Origin: Sulfurospirillum oryzae
Lineage (GTDB): Bacteria > Campylobacterota > Campylobacteria > Campylobacterales > Sulfurospirillaceae
Direction: 5' to 3'
NCBI RefSeq assembly: GCF_025770725.1
Contig: NZ_JANZKZ010000002.1
Coordinates: 124,001-188,000, forward strand
Length of the DNA stretch: 64,000 bases
Shown: piece by piece, positions 1 to 8,114 of the stretch
Layout: every line of letters begins with the position of its first letter
Numbering within the stretch: the first letter of the stretch is position 1
Position numbers and translations under genes: made by a program
Notes under the pieces: model-generated
Databases searched by the model: none
Seen by the model: only the letters and a program-made list of their open reading frames with translations
Told to the model about the DNA's origin: nothing

Positions 1-60
1 TTAGGACATCATTAAAAAAGTGGTGATAGTATTACCTCACTAAAAACAGAAGGATAGTGT

Positions 61-996
61 ATGAACCCTATTGAGGCAATACTAAGAAAGCAAAAAGTGC
101 TTATCATTGATGGTGCGTTTGGTACGGAGTTGGAGCGTAAAGGTTACGACATTAACGACTCGCTTTGGTCAGCGAAGTTTTTGATGGAAAAACCTGAAGC
201 CATTGGCGAAGTGCATAAAGACTATCTTGAAGCAGGTTCAGACTGCGTGACAACGGCGAGTTACCAAGCGAGTTATGAAGGTTTTATGAAGCGAGGTATG
301 AGTGAAGAGGAAGCCAAAGCGCTCATTCAATCTTCGGTTAAAATCGCTCAAAAGGTGCGCGATACGTTTTGGAGCGAAACCAAAAACCATGACAAAAGAG
401 AAAAACCTTTAGTGGCAGCTTCGGTTGGACCTTATGGTGCTTACTTAGCCGATGGCTCAGAATTTAAAGGCAATTATGGACTGAGTCAAGAAGAACTGAT
501 GAACTTTCATCGCAAACGACTCTCTACACTCATTGAAGCAAAACCCGATCTTTTGGCGTTTGAGACGATGCCTTGTTTGATTGAGGTACAAGCGTTGTGT
601 AAACTACTAGAAGCGTTCCCCGATATGTATGCGTGGGTGAGTTTTAGTGCCAAAGATGGAACGCATATCAATAGCGGTGAGTGTATACGTGAATGTGCGC
701 AGTTTCTGGATAGCCAAAAGCAAATCATTGCTATTGGCATCAACTGTACCGCACCTAAATACATCGAATCGCTCATAAGTGAAATCAAGACGGTCACAAC
801 AAAACCCATCATTGTTTACCCCAATGGTGGGTCAATCTACAATGCGCTGACTAAAACATGGGATGGGCTTTCTCAAAGCGCATCGTATGGGAAGATGGCG
901 CATACATGGTATGAAAAAGGAGCACGCATCATCGGAGGATGTTGTCAAACAACGCCCGAAGATATAGCGCAAGTTGCACAGTGGGTTAGACCATAA
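61..996 (+). CDS. mmuM: Homocysteine S-methyltransferase (MmuM-like)
   Basis: Predicted cytoplasmic enzyme of 311 aa that moves a methyl group from S-methylmethionine (or a similar donor) to homocysteine to form methionine. The N-terminal motif DGAFGTELER and the three zinc-binding cysteines of the family are visible: Cys229 in GINCTAP and the Gly-Gly-Cys-Cys motif at 292-295. The length fits the stand-alone MmuM family, so this is not a fragment of MetH. An AGAAGGA ribosome site lies just upstream of the ATG. The gene is convergent with the MscS gene, two bases away. The methyl donor is inferred from the family. Confidence 0.9.
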   Translation: MNPIEAILRKQKVLIIDGAFGTELERKGYDINDSLWSAKFLMEKPEAIGEVHKDYLEAGSDCVTTASYQASYEGFMKRGMSEEEAKALIQSSVKIAQKVRDTFWSETKNHDKREKPLVAASVGPYGAYLADGSEFKGNYGLSQEELMNFHRKRLSTLIEAKPDLLAFETMPCLIEVQALCKLLEAFPDMYAWVSFSAKDGTHINSGECIRECAQFLDSQKQIIAIGINCTAPKYIESLISEIKTVTTKPIIVYPNGGSIYNALTKTWDGLSQSASYGKMAHTWYEKGARIIGGCCQTTPEDIAQVAQWVRP

Positions 997-998
997 AA

Positions 999-2840
999 TT
1001 AACTCGGACTCTCTGTCCTTTTCTCTTTTGAATCAAGCGAAAAACGAACATTTTCATCAATGCTTTTGATATGTAAATCGTGTTGTGGAAAAGGAATTTT
1101 TATACCATGTTCGTTAAGGGTGTTATAGATAAGAATAAGAAAGCGTGAAATCGTTTTGCTTGGTGCGAGGATTTCTTCACCATGTATCCATACTTGAAGC
1201 ATAAAATCAACACTGCTACTGCCCATTCCTGTCATAAGGACATTGGTGTATTTTTCAGGGGTATTCATGACATCGCCATACGCACGTTTTTCAACAGCAT
1301 TAATAAGAACCTCTATGACGTGTTCAGGTTTTGTTCCATAAGCAACACCAAAGGGAATATCAAAGCGTTTTATTTTATCGTGCATCGTCCAGTTAATAAC
1401 GTTGTTTTCAATGAAATTGCGATTGGGCACAATGACGTCGATATTGCCGTTAGTATTGAGTGTGGTGGAGCGCATACGAATATCGAAAACATGACCACGT
1501 AAAGTATCGGACAGCTCAACAAAATCACCAATTTTAATGCTTCGCTCGAACATCAAGATAATGCCAGAAACAAGGTTCGAGACGATATTTTGTAAACCAA
1601 AACCAATACCTACTGAAAGCGCACCTGCAACAAGAGCAATCGAAGAGAGGTCTATACCTAAAACATTTAAAGCGATAAAAAAGGCAGTGATAATGATAAT
1701 GTAATAACCAAGATTGGCCAAAATGGTTCGCGTTGCTTGGTTGATCGATTTGCTATTGTTGGCAATTTTTTTAATACTTGCTTTGTAAAATCCACCCCCA
1801 AAAACACCAATAAGAAAAATCAAGAGGGCTAGAATAAGTTTAAAGGTCGCAATAGGTGTGCCATTTACGGTAAAAAGAGGTTCACTAAACATGAGCCAAA
1901 CTGTTTTAAAAATAGTTTTAAATTCTTGCGTTGTTGTGCCTGTAATTGTATTGATAGTGCCAAAATAGTTCTTTTCCATACCATGCAAAAGAGTTGCCAT
2001 CGCTTCTTTGATTACATTGGCATTTTCTAAGGTTAAAGCGCAATCAAGCATATTTTTTTCTAACGCAAAAGCCTTTTCATCTTTGACTTTTAAGGCGCTT
2101 GAAAATTCTAAAAACAGAGAACTTATCGTTGCTCTAAGTGCCTTGTTGTAAGCATCTTCTTTGCTACTGATCGCTGCGGTTGAAACACCTCTATCACGTG
2201 TATCACCTAAGAGTTCAAAACGCTCTTTTCGCACCAAAAAATTATCGATGGTAGCCCGTAGTTTTGAAGCTTCCTCTTGGATTGCTGCTGTTTTTTTCGC
2301 TTGATTTTCTGGATCAAACAGGATGTTTTTTAGAGATTCACTTAATATCTTTTCGAGAGAGAGCATTTCATTAGCGATCATTTCATTTTGATCTTTAAAC
2401 TCTTGCAATGATTTTGTGTACAGAGCACTTTGAAGTTGGAGTGTGCGCTCTGAAGTTGTATTGCTATCTAAACTTTTGATCTCTTTGGTTAAGGATTTTA
2501 TTTTAGTATCAATAGATTTTATTTTTTTAGCAAGAGAATCTTTTTTGATAGCATCATCAATATAACGATTAAAAAGAGTGCTGTACTCATCAAGATTTTC
2601 AGGTGAGTTCAATACGCTTTTAGTAACGTTTGAGGGAAGCGTGTCAATCAGCTTTTCAAGTAATACTTTTTGTAAAGCAATTTCATCATTCGATACTTTT
2701 GACTCTTTGAGTGTTTTTAAAAGATTGACATAGACTGATTTATCCGCATTGATTAAAGAGGTGTTCTGGTCATCTGCAAGAGCAGTGTTTAACAACATCA
2801 CTACTAAAAATAGAAACGATTTTAAGATACGCATAGCCAT
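999..2840 (-). CDS. MscS-family mechanosensitive channel with long N-terminal coiled coil
   Basis: 613-aa inner-membrane channel that would release solutes on hypo-osmotic shock. An N-terminal signal peptide (residues about 1-22) is followed by a long charged, probably periplasmic helical region to about residue 290, then several membrane helices (about 325-435). The last of these is the Gly/Ala-rich MscS pore helix (ALVAGALSVGIGFGLQNIVS), followed by the cytoplasmic beta domain (FERSIKIGDFVEL). It is larger than E. coli MscS (286 aa) and nearer to the YbdG/MscK-like large members. The gene stands alone, divergent from the nifX operon. Confidence 0.9.
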   Translation of the reverse strand: MAMRILKSFLFLVVMLLNTALADDQNTSLINADKSVYVNLLKTLKESKVSNDEIALQKVLLEKLIDTLPSNVTKSVLNSPENLDEYSTLFNRYIDDAIKKDSLAKKIKSIDTKIKSLTKEIKSLDSNTTSERTLQLQSALYTKSLQEFKDQNEMIANEMLSLEKILSESLKNILFDPENQAKKTAAIQEEASKLRATIDNFLVRKERFELLGDTRDRGVSTAAISSKEDAYNKALRATISSLFLEFSSALKVKDEKAFALEKNMLDCALTLENANVIKEAMATLLHGMEKNYFGTINTITGTTTQEFKTIFKTVWLMFSEPLFTVNGTPIATFKLILALLIFLIGVFGGGFYKASIKKIANNSKSINQATRTILANLGYYIIIITAFFIALNVLGIDLSSIALVAGALSVGIGFGLQNIVSNLVSGIILMFERSIKIGDFVELSDTLRGHVFDIRMRSTTLNTNGNIDVIVPNRNFIENNVINWTMHDKIKRFDIPFGVAYGTKPEHVIEVLINAVEKRAYGDVMNTPEKYTNVLMTGMGSSSVDFMLQVWIHGEEILAPSKTISRFLILIYNTLNEHGIKIPFPQHDLHIKSIDENVRFSLDSKEKRTESPS

Positions 2841-2980
2841 CTAAATTCTCCAAAGATAAATAAAAATTATATATTTTTTACATAAACAATTATACCTTCA
2901 ATGTGTTTAAAGCATATTCCAAAAGGTATTAAAGTCTTACTTCATTTCCTCATTCAGTAATTATGTATCAATATTCACCT

Positions 2981-2998
2981 ACGGAACACTTCTTGTAA
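2981..2998 (+). promoter_or_regulatory. Sigma-54 (-24/-12) promoter of the nifX operon
   Basis: ACGGAACACTTCTTGTAA has GG at 2983-2984 and GT at 2995-2996, ten bases apart, as in -24/-12 promoters (the usual -12 GC is GT here). It shares TACGGAACACT with the promoter before nifH and nearly the whole block with the one at 62473. It lies about 40 bases before nifX. No TGT-N10-ACA NifA site was found upstream. Confidence 0.75.
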
Positions 2999-3034
2999 AT
3001 GTATGTGTAACGTTTAGCATAGGAGGATAAAAAG

Positions 3035-3391
3035 ATGGTCAAGGTAGCGTTTTTTACAAACGATCTTAAAAACATTGATGCCCATTTTGGCTCAGGAGAG
3101 CAATTTGCCGTGTACGACGTAGGGGCAACAGGATTTAATCTTCTTGATGTCGTTCAAACAGGTGAAGAGCGAACAGAAGGCAGAGTCGAGATGTTGCAAC
3201 ATGAAAACGTTGACATTATGTACTGTGTCGAAATTGGACCTGCTGCGGCTGCTAAAGTGGTCAATGGCAAGATCTTTCCTATCAAATACAAAGAAGTTGT
3301 GAGTATTGAGACAGAGCTGAATAAACTTCAAACCATGATGGCAACCAATCCTCCACCGTTTATCAAAAAAATCTTAGAAGCGAGAGGATAG
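3035..3391 (+). CDS. nifX: FeMo-cofactor carrier protein NifX
   Basis: 118-aa protein of the NifX/NifB-C-terminal/NafY superfamily, which binds NifB-co or the VK cluster and passes it along the FeMo-co pathway. The start VKVAFFTNDLKNIDAHFGSG, with the conserved His in DAHFG, is typical, as is the pattern of a conserved Glu-rich middle and Pro-rich end. An AGGAGG site precedes the ATG. It is the first gene of a tightly spaced nif accessory operon behind a sigma-54 promoter. NifE, NifN and NifB, its usual partners, are not in this window. Confidence 0.88.
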   Translation: MVKVAFFTNDLKNIDAHFGSGEQFAVYDVGATGFNLLDVVQTGEERTEGRVEMLQHENVDIMYCVEIGPAAAAKVVNGKIFPIKYKEVVSIETELNKLQTMMATNPPPFIKKILEARG

Positions 3392-3395
3392 AGCG

Positions 3396-3827
3396 ATGAA
3401 TGAACTTGAAAAGTTGTTCATCGAAACGCTGATTTCTCAGATTCGGGCACTTGACCAATTTGGAACATGGGCAAAGAAGAGTGATGAAGAGGTGCTTGGC
3501 GAAAAGTACATCAAAACCAAAGAGCAACTCAAAAACATTCCGATTATTGCAGACATTGATGAGATGCAGATCCAAGATATTCGCCTTATTTTCCAATCCA
3601 TTGCACTCGCTTTTGAGCTCAAAACGGGGGTAATGTGTTCTGTGGTGATGGAGATGAGTCACGAAGGGTTTGGGCGTGCTGTGGTGTTAGCAGAAAAAAT
3701 TGCCATCACCAATAAATTTTTCAAAGATGCCCATCGTTACAGTTTTAGAACATACGAAGATCTCATCAAAGAGGGTGGCAAGATGTTAAAAGATGCCATC
3801 GAAATTTATGAGACGTATAAAAAATAA
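3396..3827 (+). CDS. NifX-associated protein, DUF269 family
   Basis: 143-aa protein matching the DUF269 (NifX-associated) family that follows nifX in many diazotrophs. Visible signs are the N-terminal FIETLISQIRALDQFGTW, the central MSHEGFGRAVV and a basic helical end. It starts four bases after nifX, so the two are probably translationally coupled. Its biochemical role is not established; linkage suggests a part in cofactor handling or nitrogenase maturation. Confidence 0.85.
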   Translation: MNELEKLFIETLISQIRALDQFGTWAKKSDEEVLGEKYIKTKEQLKNIPIIADIDEMQIQDIRLIFQSIALAFELKTGVMCSVVMEMSHEGFGRAVVLAEKIAITNKFFKDAHRYSFRTYEDLIKEGGKMLKDAIEIYETYKK

Positions 3828-3839
3828 TTAGGATAGAAC

Positions 3840-4358
3840 ATGGCAAAGGTTGGTATATTTTACGCAAGTGCGGGCGGCAATACAACACTAATAGCGGAAG
3901 CTTTAAAAGAGGCTTTTGAGGTCGAGGACGATGATTGTGTCTTGATGGAAGATGACTTTGACAGTGTCGAACAGTTTGAAAACTACGACGTGCTTTTCCT
4001 TGGAACTTCCACGTGGGGACAAGGCGATGTACATTTTAGTTGGGTTGACGCACTTTTTGAGATTACGTCTGAAAATATCAGCTTTGCAGGCAAAACCGTT
4101 GCGTTCTTTGGCGCTGGAGACAGCAAAACACATAGTGAGCATTTCTGTTCAGCCCTTGGTAAATTTTATCAAATCTTTACCAAAGCAGGAGCAAAAGTCA
4201 TCGGTTTTGTGGATAAAGAAGACTATAACTACACGGCATCTTTAGCTGAAATTGGCGATAAGCTTTGTGGATTAGCTATTGATAACATTAACGAAAAAAG
4301 CAAAACGAGTGAGCGCATTGAGAACTGGATAGAGCAGTTACAAAGCGAGCTTTCATAA
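3840..4358 (+). CDS. nifF: Flavodoxin, probable nitrogenase electron donor
   Basis: 172-aa long-chain flavodoxin. The FMN phosphate loop is seen near the N terminus (FYASAGGNTTLIAEAL), then the STWGQGDVHFSW loop and the FGAGDSKTHSEHFCSALG segment typical of nif flavodoxins. It is expected to carry low-potential electrons to NifH. It sits between the DUF269 gene and nifW, which supports nifF rather than a housekeeping flavodoxin. The reductase that charges it is not evident nearby. Confidence 0.88.
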   Translation: MAKVGIFYASAGGNTTLIAEALKEAFEVEDDDCVLMEDDFDSVEQFENYDVLFLGTSTWGQGDVHFSWVDALFEITSENISFAGKTVAFFGAGDSKTHSEHFCSALGKFYQIFTKAGAKVIGFVDKEDYNYTASLAEIGDKLCGLAIDNINEKSKTSERIENWIEQLQSELS

Positions 4359-4382
4359 AGTCAGGTTAAAAAGGATATGGGC

Positions 4383-4715
4383 ATGAAAACGCTAAATGAT
4401 TTTTATCAACTCAAAGATGCGGAAGATTATTTCCATTTTTTTGGTATCGAGTATGACAAACATATTGTCGCAGTCAAGCGTTTTCATATTATGAGAGAGT
4501 ATGGAGCATTGGTTAAAAAAGGGTTTGAAAATTTTAATGGCGATGAAAAGTACCTCATGGACTTTTTGAAGTTTGCTCTGATGCGCGTCTATATGGACTA
4601 CAAACATGGGCACGCTCCAAGTGCGGCTGAGGTTTGGGGCATGATCGAAGACGGAAAAGCCAAAGGGTGTTTGGCATGTGCGATCTCATCTGAAGGAGGA
4701 AACTGTGCTTGCTAG
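4383..4715 (+). CDS. nifW: Nitrogenase-stabilising protein NifW
   Basis: 110-aa protein of the NifW family, associated with protection or maturation of the MoFe protein, especially under oxygen. The family pattern of a short N-terminal helix followed by AEDYFHFFGIEYD and a FHIMREYG segment is clear. Two in-frame ATGs exist at 4377 and 4383; the AAGGA at 4371-4375 is correctly spaced only for 4383. The Cys-rich end (CLACAISSEGGNCAC) is unusual for NifW. The last 11 bases overlap nifZ. Confidence 0.82.
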   Translation: MKTLNDFYQLKDAEDYFHFFGIEYDKHIVAVKRFHIMREYGALVKKGFENFNGDEKYLMDFLKFALMRVYMDYKHGHAPSAAEVWGMIEDGKAKGCLACAISSEGGNCAC

Positions 4716-5073
4716 TGAAGAAGTTGTTTTGCACAACACGGTGATGGCAAAACTTTCAGGTAAAGATGAAGAGAGTGCCAAGTTTTTTCTCGGGCAAAAA
4801 GTGAAACTTTTGGAAGATGTCAAGAACGATGGGACTTATCCGTATCTTGGGATTGGAGAGGTGATGATTAAAAAAGGCTCCATTGGGTACATCCGCACCA
4901 TTGGAGAATTTTTACAAGTCATTCGTGTCTATGAAGTTCATTTTTTAGATGCCGAAGCGGTCATCGAAGTGATCGGGTGTAGGGAACATGAGCTTGAAGC
5001 GATGGAACCTTACCGTGACCTTGAAGCCGAAGAGACAGAATGGATGATGAATCATTATAAAACTAAGTCGTAA
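4705..5073 (+). CDS. nifZ: NifZ, P-cluster maturation protein
   Basis: 122-aa NifZ family protein, linked in other diazotrophs to formation of the second P-cluster of NifDK. The family signature is seen as GQKVKLLEDVKNDGTYPYLGI, then KKGSIGYIRTIGEFLQ and GCREHELE. An ATG-started frame begins at 4678, but AAGGAGG at 4693-4699 sits five bases before a GTG at 4705, so the GTG start is chosen. This gives an 11-base overlap with nifW and suggests translational coupling. Confidence 0.83.
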   Translation: MLASEEVVLHNTVMAKLSGKDEESAKFFLGQKVKLLEDVKNDGTYPYLGIGEVMIKKGSIGYIRTIGEFLQVIRVYEVHFLDAEAVIEVIGCREHELEAMEPYRDLEAEETEWMMNHYKTKS

Positions 5074-5077
5074 ATTC

Positions 5078-5093
5078 TGCCTTGTAAAAGGCA
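5078..5093 (+). terminator. Hairpin after nifZ
   Basis: TGCCTT, loop GTAA, AAGGCA: a perfect 6-bp stem just after the nifZ stop. There is no U-run, so it is more likely an mRNA-stabilising or partial-termination hairpin within the operon than a strong terminator. A related intergenic repeat follows directly. Confidence 0.45.
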
Positions 5094-5147
5094 AGCTTTA
5101 GCGCCCTAGTGGCTAACGTAGGCTAGTAAGCTTTGCTTAATAGCCGT
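5094..5147 (-). repeat. Partial copy of the nif intergenic repeat
   Basis: Read on the minus strand, this segment contains GCAAAGCTTACTAGCCTACG followed by TTAGCCACT. It aligns with the two 80-bp repeats at 37131-37210 and 37607-37686 through their AAAGCAAAGCT...CTACGYTA core. It is shorter and more diverged than those two. It lies between nifZ and the ferredoxin-like gene, so this repeat family appears confined here to nif intergenic regions. Confidence 0.55.
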
Positions 5148-5200
5148 TATAAAAATAAAAAATAAGTAGTAAAAAATCTTAGTAAGGAGGGGAAAAAGTC

Positions 5201-5539
5201 ATGGCAAAAGTAATCTTTATGCATTTTGATAAAGAAAAAGATGGTATCTATGATGCCAAAATAGGCGAGCCTGTTGTGCGTCTAGCAAAAGAGAAGGGGA
5301 TTCCTATCACTTTTGATCCTAAAGATCATTCGACATGTTTGGTCAGCGTTGAGAATATCAGCGATGAAGAGCCAACAAGCTACATGGAAGACGAAGAGCT
5401 TGATGAGCTTGTAAAACTCGGTGCCATTACGCAACAAGATGCAGATATCTGCCAACAGTTTACCGTTAGTCCTAAAGTTCGCATCGCTTCGATGATGATG
5501 ATTAAGGGCGATGTTTTGATTAAACCATTTAAGAAGTAA
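5201..5539 (+). CDS. Ferredoxin-like protein that has lost its 2Fe-2S ligands
   Basis: 112-aa protein that aligns along its length with the intact plant-type 2Fe-2S ferredoxin encoded directly downstream. The ligand loop GCRDGQCGTC of the neighbour corresponds to FDPKDHSTC here, leaving one cysteine. The fourth ligand region LACQM corresponds to IASMM. At most one of four ligands is therefore kept and no cluster is expected. The reading frame is intact and a strong AAGGAGG ribosome site is present, so it is probably a working gene and not a relic. It has a longer, acidic insertion (residues about 50-80). A scaffold or regulatory role near the ferredoxin is only a guess. Confidence 0.6.
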   Translation: MAKVIFMHFDKEKDGIYDAKIGEPVVRLAKEKGIPITFDPKDHSTCLVSVENISDEEPTSYMEDEELDELVKLGAITQQDADICQQFTVSPKVRIASMMMIKGDVLIKPFKK

Positions 5540-5549
5540 AGGATAAAAG

Positions 5550-5846
5550 ATGACAACAAGAGTAGAAATTATCAACGATTTTTTAGCAATTAACGTAAAA
5601 CCAGGCGCAACCATTCAAGATGTCGTCGAAGCAAGCGGTAGTGCACTTCCTTTCGGCTGTCGTGATGGTCAATGTGGTACGTGTGTGGTTGAAATCGTAC
5701 AAGGTATGGAGTTTTTATCACCTAAAAATGAGAAAGAGTTTAAAGTTCTCAAAGAAGTATGTGCGGGCACATGTTCAGAAAATTCACGTCTTGCATGTCA
5801 GATGAAAATCGACAAACCAAACGGCGTTGTACGTATTAAATACTAA
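5550..5846 (+). CDS. Plant-type 2Fe-2S ferredoxin of the nif operon
   Basis: 98-aa [2Fe-2S] ferredoxin with the full C-x4-C-x2-C ligand loop (GCRDGQCGTC, about residues 36-45) and a fourth cysteine in RLACQM near residue 84. It has two further cysteines in VCAGTCSEN. It starts ten bases after the ferredoxin-like gene and ends the first part of the nif accessory operon, closed by a strong hairpin. It is a likely electron carrier to nitrogenase or to cluster assembly; which of these is unknown. Confidence 0.85.
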   Translation: MTTRVEIINDFLAINVKPGATIQDVVEASGSALPFGCRDGQCGTCVVEIVQGMEFLSPKNEKEFKVLKEVCAGTCSENSRLACQMKIDKPNGVVRIKY

Positions 5847-5871
5847 GATATATCCTGCAAAAAACACTTTT

Positions 5872-5906
5872 CAACGCCACAGCAAAAAAGCTTTGGTGTG
5901 GCGTTG
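5872..5906 (+). terminator. Terminator-like hairpin after the ferredoxin gene
   Basis: CAACGCCACA (5872-5881) pairs perfectly with TGTGGCGTTG (5897-5906) across an A-rich 15-base loop. It separates the nifX-to-ferredoxin operon from rpoN. There is no long U-run, so efficiency is uncertain. Confidence 0.6.
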
Positions 5907-6003
5907 AGATTCTCCACAATTTCTCAAAAAATCTCTTTTGTTTGCATAAATTTTAATCATAAATTATGATAAAAAGTATCCACTCTTTAGGCATAATTGA
6001 CGC

Positions 6004-7230
6004 ATGAGAAGTATCAACCTAGAATTCAAACAGAAGCAGAGCTTAAACCTCTCTTTGAAACTTTGGCTCCCACTGTTACAGCTTCCTCTTCAAGAGTTAA
6101 GTACGCACTTAGAGACATTGTCGTACGAAAACCCTTTTTTAGAGGTCAAGCGTCCTTTCGAGCAAAACCTAGGCTCTAGCCATGGCATTGTCGAAGAGTT
6201 GGTACTTGGCAGTGAGTCTTTGCATGAAAAAATCATCGAGCAGATTGTACCGCCACTTTTTCCAACACCTATTTCACAAAAGGTCGCTCACGAGATACTG
6301 TGTGACATCAACGAAGAGGGCTATTTTGATGGTGACATCGAAGCGATCGCGCAGACGTGTGGGGTTTATACGGAGTATGTTGAGCGCATTCGTCAACGTT
6401 TCTCCAAGCTAGAGCCGTATGGCGTCGCGGCACTCGATAGTAAAGAGTCGTTTGTGTTTCAACTCGATGCTTTAAGTGATGACATTGATGATGAGCTTTA
6501 TAACCTTGTAAACAAGATGATAGAGCAGATGGCAAAGGTCGATAAATTCTCGAAACATGGACGTTTTGAAGAGGCTAAAGCGATCATTAAAAAGTTTGCA
6601 AACCCTCCTGCTGTGGAGTATCAAGCAGCACCAAAGCAGATCATCCCTGATTTTTACGTGGAAGTGGGTGATGACATCAAGCTACGCATCAATAATGACT
6701 ATTACCCTGACATTCTCATTACCGATCCGTTTTCAAGCAAGAGTGAGAACATCAAGGAAAAACTCAAAGAGGCACGCGACATCGTCAATCTCTTAGAGCT
6801 TCGCAAAACAACGCTTTACAAGATCGTGCTTTTGGTGGTGGAAAGACAGCTTTCCTTTTTTGTTGGTGGTGAGTTAAAACCGCTTAATATGAGCACACTC
6901 GCAGATGAGCTCTCTTTTGCGGAATCTACCATATCACGGGCTATTTCAAACAAATACATTGAGTCAAAGCAGGGCATTTTCCCGCTTAAATCATTTTTTA
7001 CCAATGCGGTCGCGACCAAAGAGCTTTCCAGCTCAGAGATAAAGAATTTTATCAATCAACAGATAGAATACGAAGATAAAAGTGAGCCACTCACCGATGA
7101 TGAGCTTTTGGAGCGCATTGAAAAGCGTTTTAACATCAAGATGGTCAGACGTACCATCACAAAATACCGCAAATTGATGAACGTAGCCTCATCCAAAGAG
7201 CGTAAGAAAATTTATAAGGTACAAGCATGA
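6004..7230 (+). CDS. rpoN: RNA polymerase sigma-54 factor RpoN
   Basis: 408-aa sigma-54 factor. The Gln/Leu-rich activator-interaction region I is at residues about 5-50. The core-binding domain spans about 60-280, a helix-turn-helix is near 298-321 (STLADELSFAESTISRAISN), and the RpoN box is RRTITKYRK (382-390), which contacts the -24 element. It is shorter than E. coli RpoN (477 aa) but similar to Campylobacter RpoN. It is embedded in a nif operon and overlaps nifQ, so it could be a nif-linked copy; whether the genome has another rpoN cannot be seen here. Three sigma-54-type promoters are found in this window. Confidence 0.92.
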   Translation: MRSINLEFKQKQSLNLSLKLWLPLLQLPLQELSTHLETLSYENPFLEVKRPFEQNLGSSHGIVEELVLGSESLHEKIIEQIVPPLFPTPISQKVAHEILCDINEEGYFDGDIEAIAQTCGVYTEYVERIRQRFSKLEPYGVAALDSKESFVFQLDALSDDIDDELYNLVNKMIEQMAKVDKFSKHGRFEEAKAIIKKFANPPAVEYQAAPKQIIPDFYVEVGDDIKLRINNDYYPDILITDPFSSKSENIKEKLKEARDIVNLLELRKTTLYKIVLLVVERQLSFFVGGELKPLNMSTLADELSFAESTISRAISNKYIESKQGIFPLKSFFTNAVATKELSSSEIKNFINQQIEYEDKSEPLTDDELLERIEKRFNIKMVRRTITKYRKLMNVASSKERKKIYKVQA

Positions 7231-7586
7231 GCACCACAATAGAGAGTATAGAAAACAGATACACTCAACTTGAAATGATAAAACTAGAACGTGAAGTGAC
7301 TATGTTTTTACAAGGCTATGCCAAAAATCGTTACTCTAAGTACGTCATAGCCCCACATATCGCAGCCATGTCTTTACAGATGAACCATCTTTACGAAGCG
7401 ATGGGTTTTAAAAACCGTGTACAGATGGGAAAGTACATGAAGTGCCATTTTCCAGAGCTTGTTGTACTCAAACCTGTCGATAAACTTTGGAAAAAATTTA
7501 TCTTCGATTCCATCAGCAGAGTCGCTCCTTTTTGCTTTACATGTAAAGATAATTCTAACTGCTTTGCGTGCCAGTTGGCAGGGTAA
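7227..7586 (+). CDS. nifQ: NifQ-like molybdenum-handling protein
   Basis: 119-aa protein whose C-terminal half fits NifQ, which supplies molybdenum for FeMo-co. It has a FKNRVQMGKYMKCHFPEL segment followed by DKLWKKFIFDSI, then a cysteine cluster C-x2-C-x5-C-x2-C (PFCFTCKDNSNCFAC). It is shorter than usual NifQ (about 170-190 aa). The ATG overlaps the rpoN stop as ATGA, so translation is coupled. The cysteine-motif codons FTCK are made of one perfect copy of the 14-bp palindrome (7535-7548), so the repeat and the metal site coincide. Confidence 0.72.
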   Translation: MSTTIESIENRYTQLEMIKLEREVTMFLQGYAKNRYSKYVIAPHIAAMSLQMNHLYEAMGFKNRVQMGKYMKCHFPELVVLKPVDKLWKKFIFDSISRVAPFCFTCKDNSNCFACQLAG

Positions 7587-7595
7587 GGAAAAGCG

Positions 7596-8114
7596 ATGAT
7601 TCGAGTCGCAAATGAAAGTGATTTGGAAGAAATATTAGCAATTTACAATGATGCAATTTTAAATACCACTGCGGTTTATACTTACAAAGAAAAAGATATA
7701 CATGAACGCAGAGAATGGTTTTTAAGCAAGAGCGAAAAGGGGTATCCGGTTTGGGTGTACGAAAAAGATCATCGCGTGGCTGGCTTTGCAACGTACGGTT
7801 CTTTTCGAGAATGGCCTGCTTACAAATATACGGTTGAACATTCTATTTACGTTCATAAAGATTTTCGCAATTATGGCATTGGAACTATTCTACTTAAAAC
7901 AGTGGTAGAAGATGCTCAAGAAAAAGGGTATGCCACCCTAGTTGCAGGCATTGATGCCTCTAACGCCAACAGCATTCATCTGCATGAAAAATTAGGCTTT
8001 GTCTCCGCTGGGCTTATCCATAAAGCAGGGTATAAATTTGGGCAATGGCTTGATTTGGCATTTTATCAATTGATACTTGCTGGACCAGACAATCCTAGTG
8101 AAGGAGATCGTTAG
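7596..8114 (+). CDS. GNAT acetyltransferase, phosphinothricin/methionine-sulfoximine type
   Basis: 172-aa GNAT-fold N-acetyltransferase resembling the Pat/Bar/MnaT group, which acetylates phosphinothricin, methionine sulfoximine and related amino acids. Visible features are the start IRVANESDLEEILAIYNDAI, the EHSIYVHKDFRNYGIGTILL acetyl-CoA loop (R/Q-x-x-G-x-G/A form) and the LHEKLGFVSAGLIHKAGYKFGQWLDL end typical of this group. It begins ten bases after nifQ and could be co-transcribed. The real substrate is unknown. Confidence 0.85.
   Translation: MIRVANESDLEEILAIYNDAILNTTAVYTYKEKDIHERREWFLSKSEKGYPVWVYEKDHRVAGFATYGSFREWPAYKYTVEHSIYVHKDFRNYGIGTILLKTVVEDAQEKGYATLVAGIDASNANSIHLHEKLGFVSAGLIHKAGYKFGQWLDLAFYQLILAGPDNPSEGDR

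Noticed and set aside
5907-6003. A sigma-54 promoter for rpoN itself
   Set aside because: No GG-N10-GC block was found in this gap; the gene is probably read from another promoter type.
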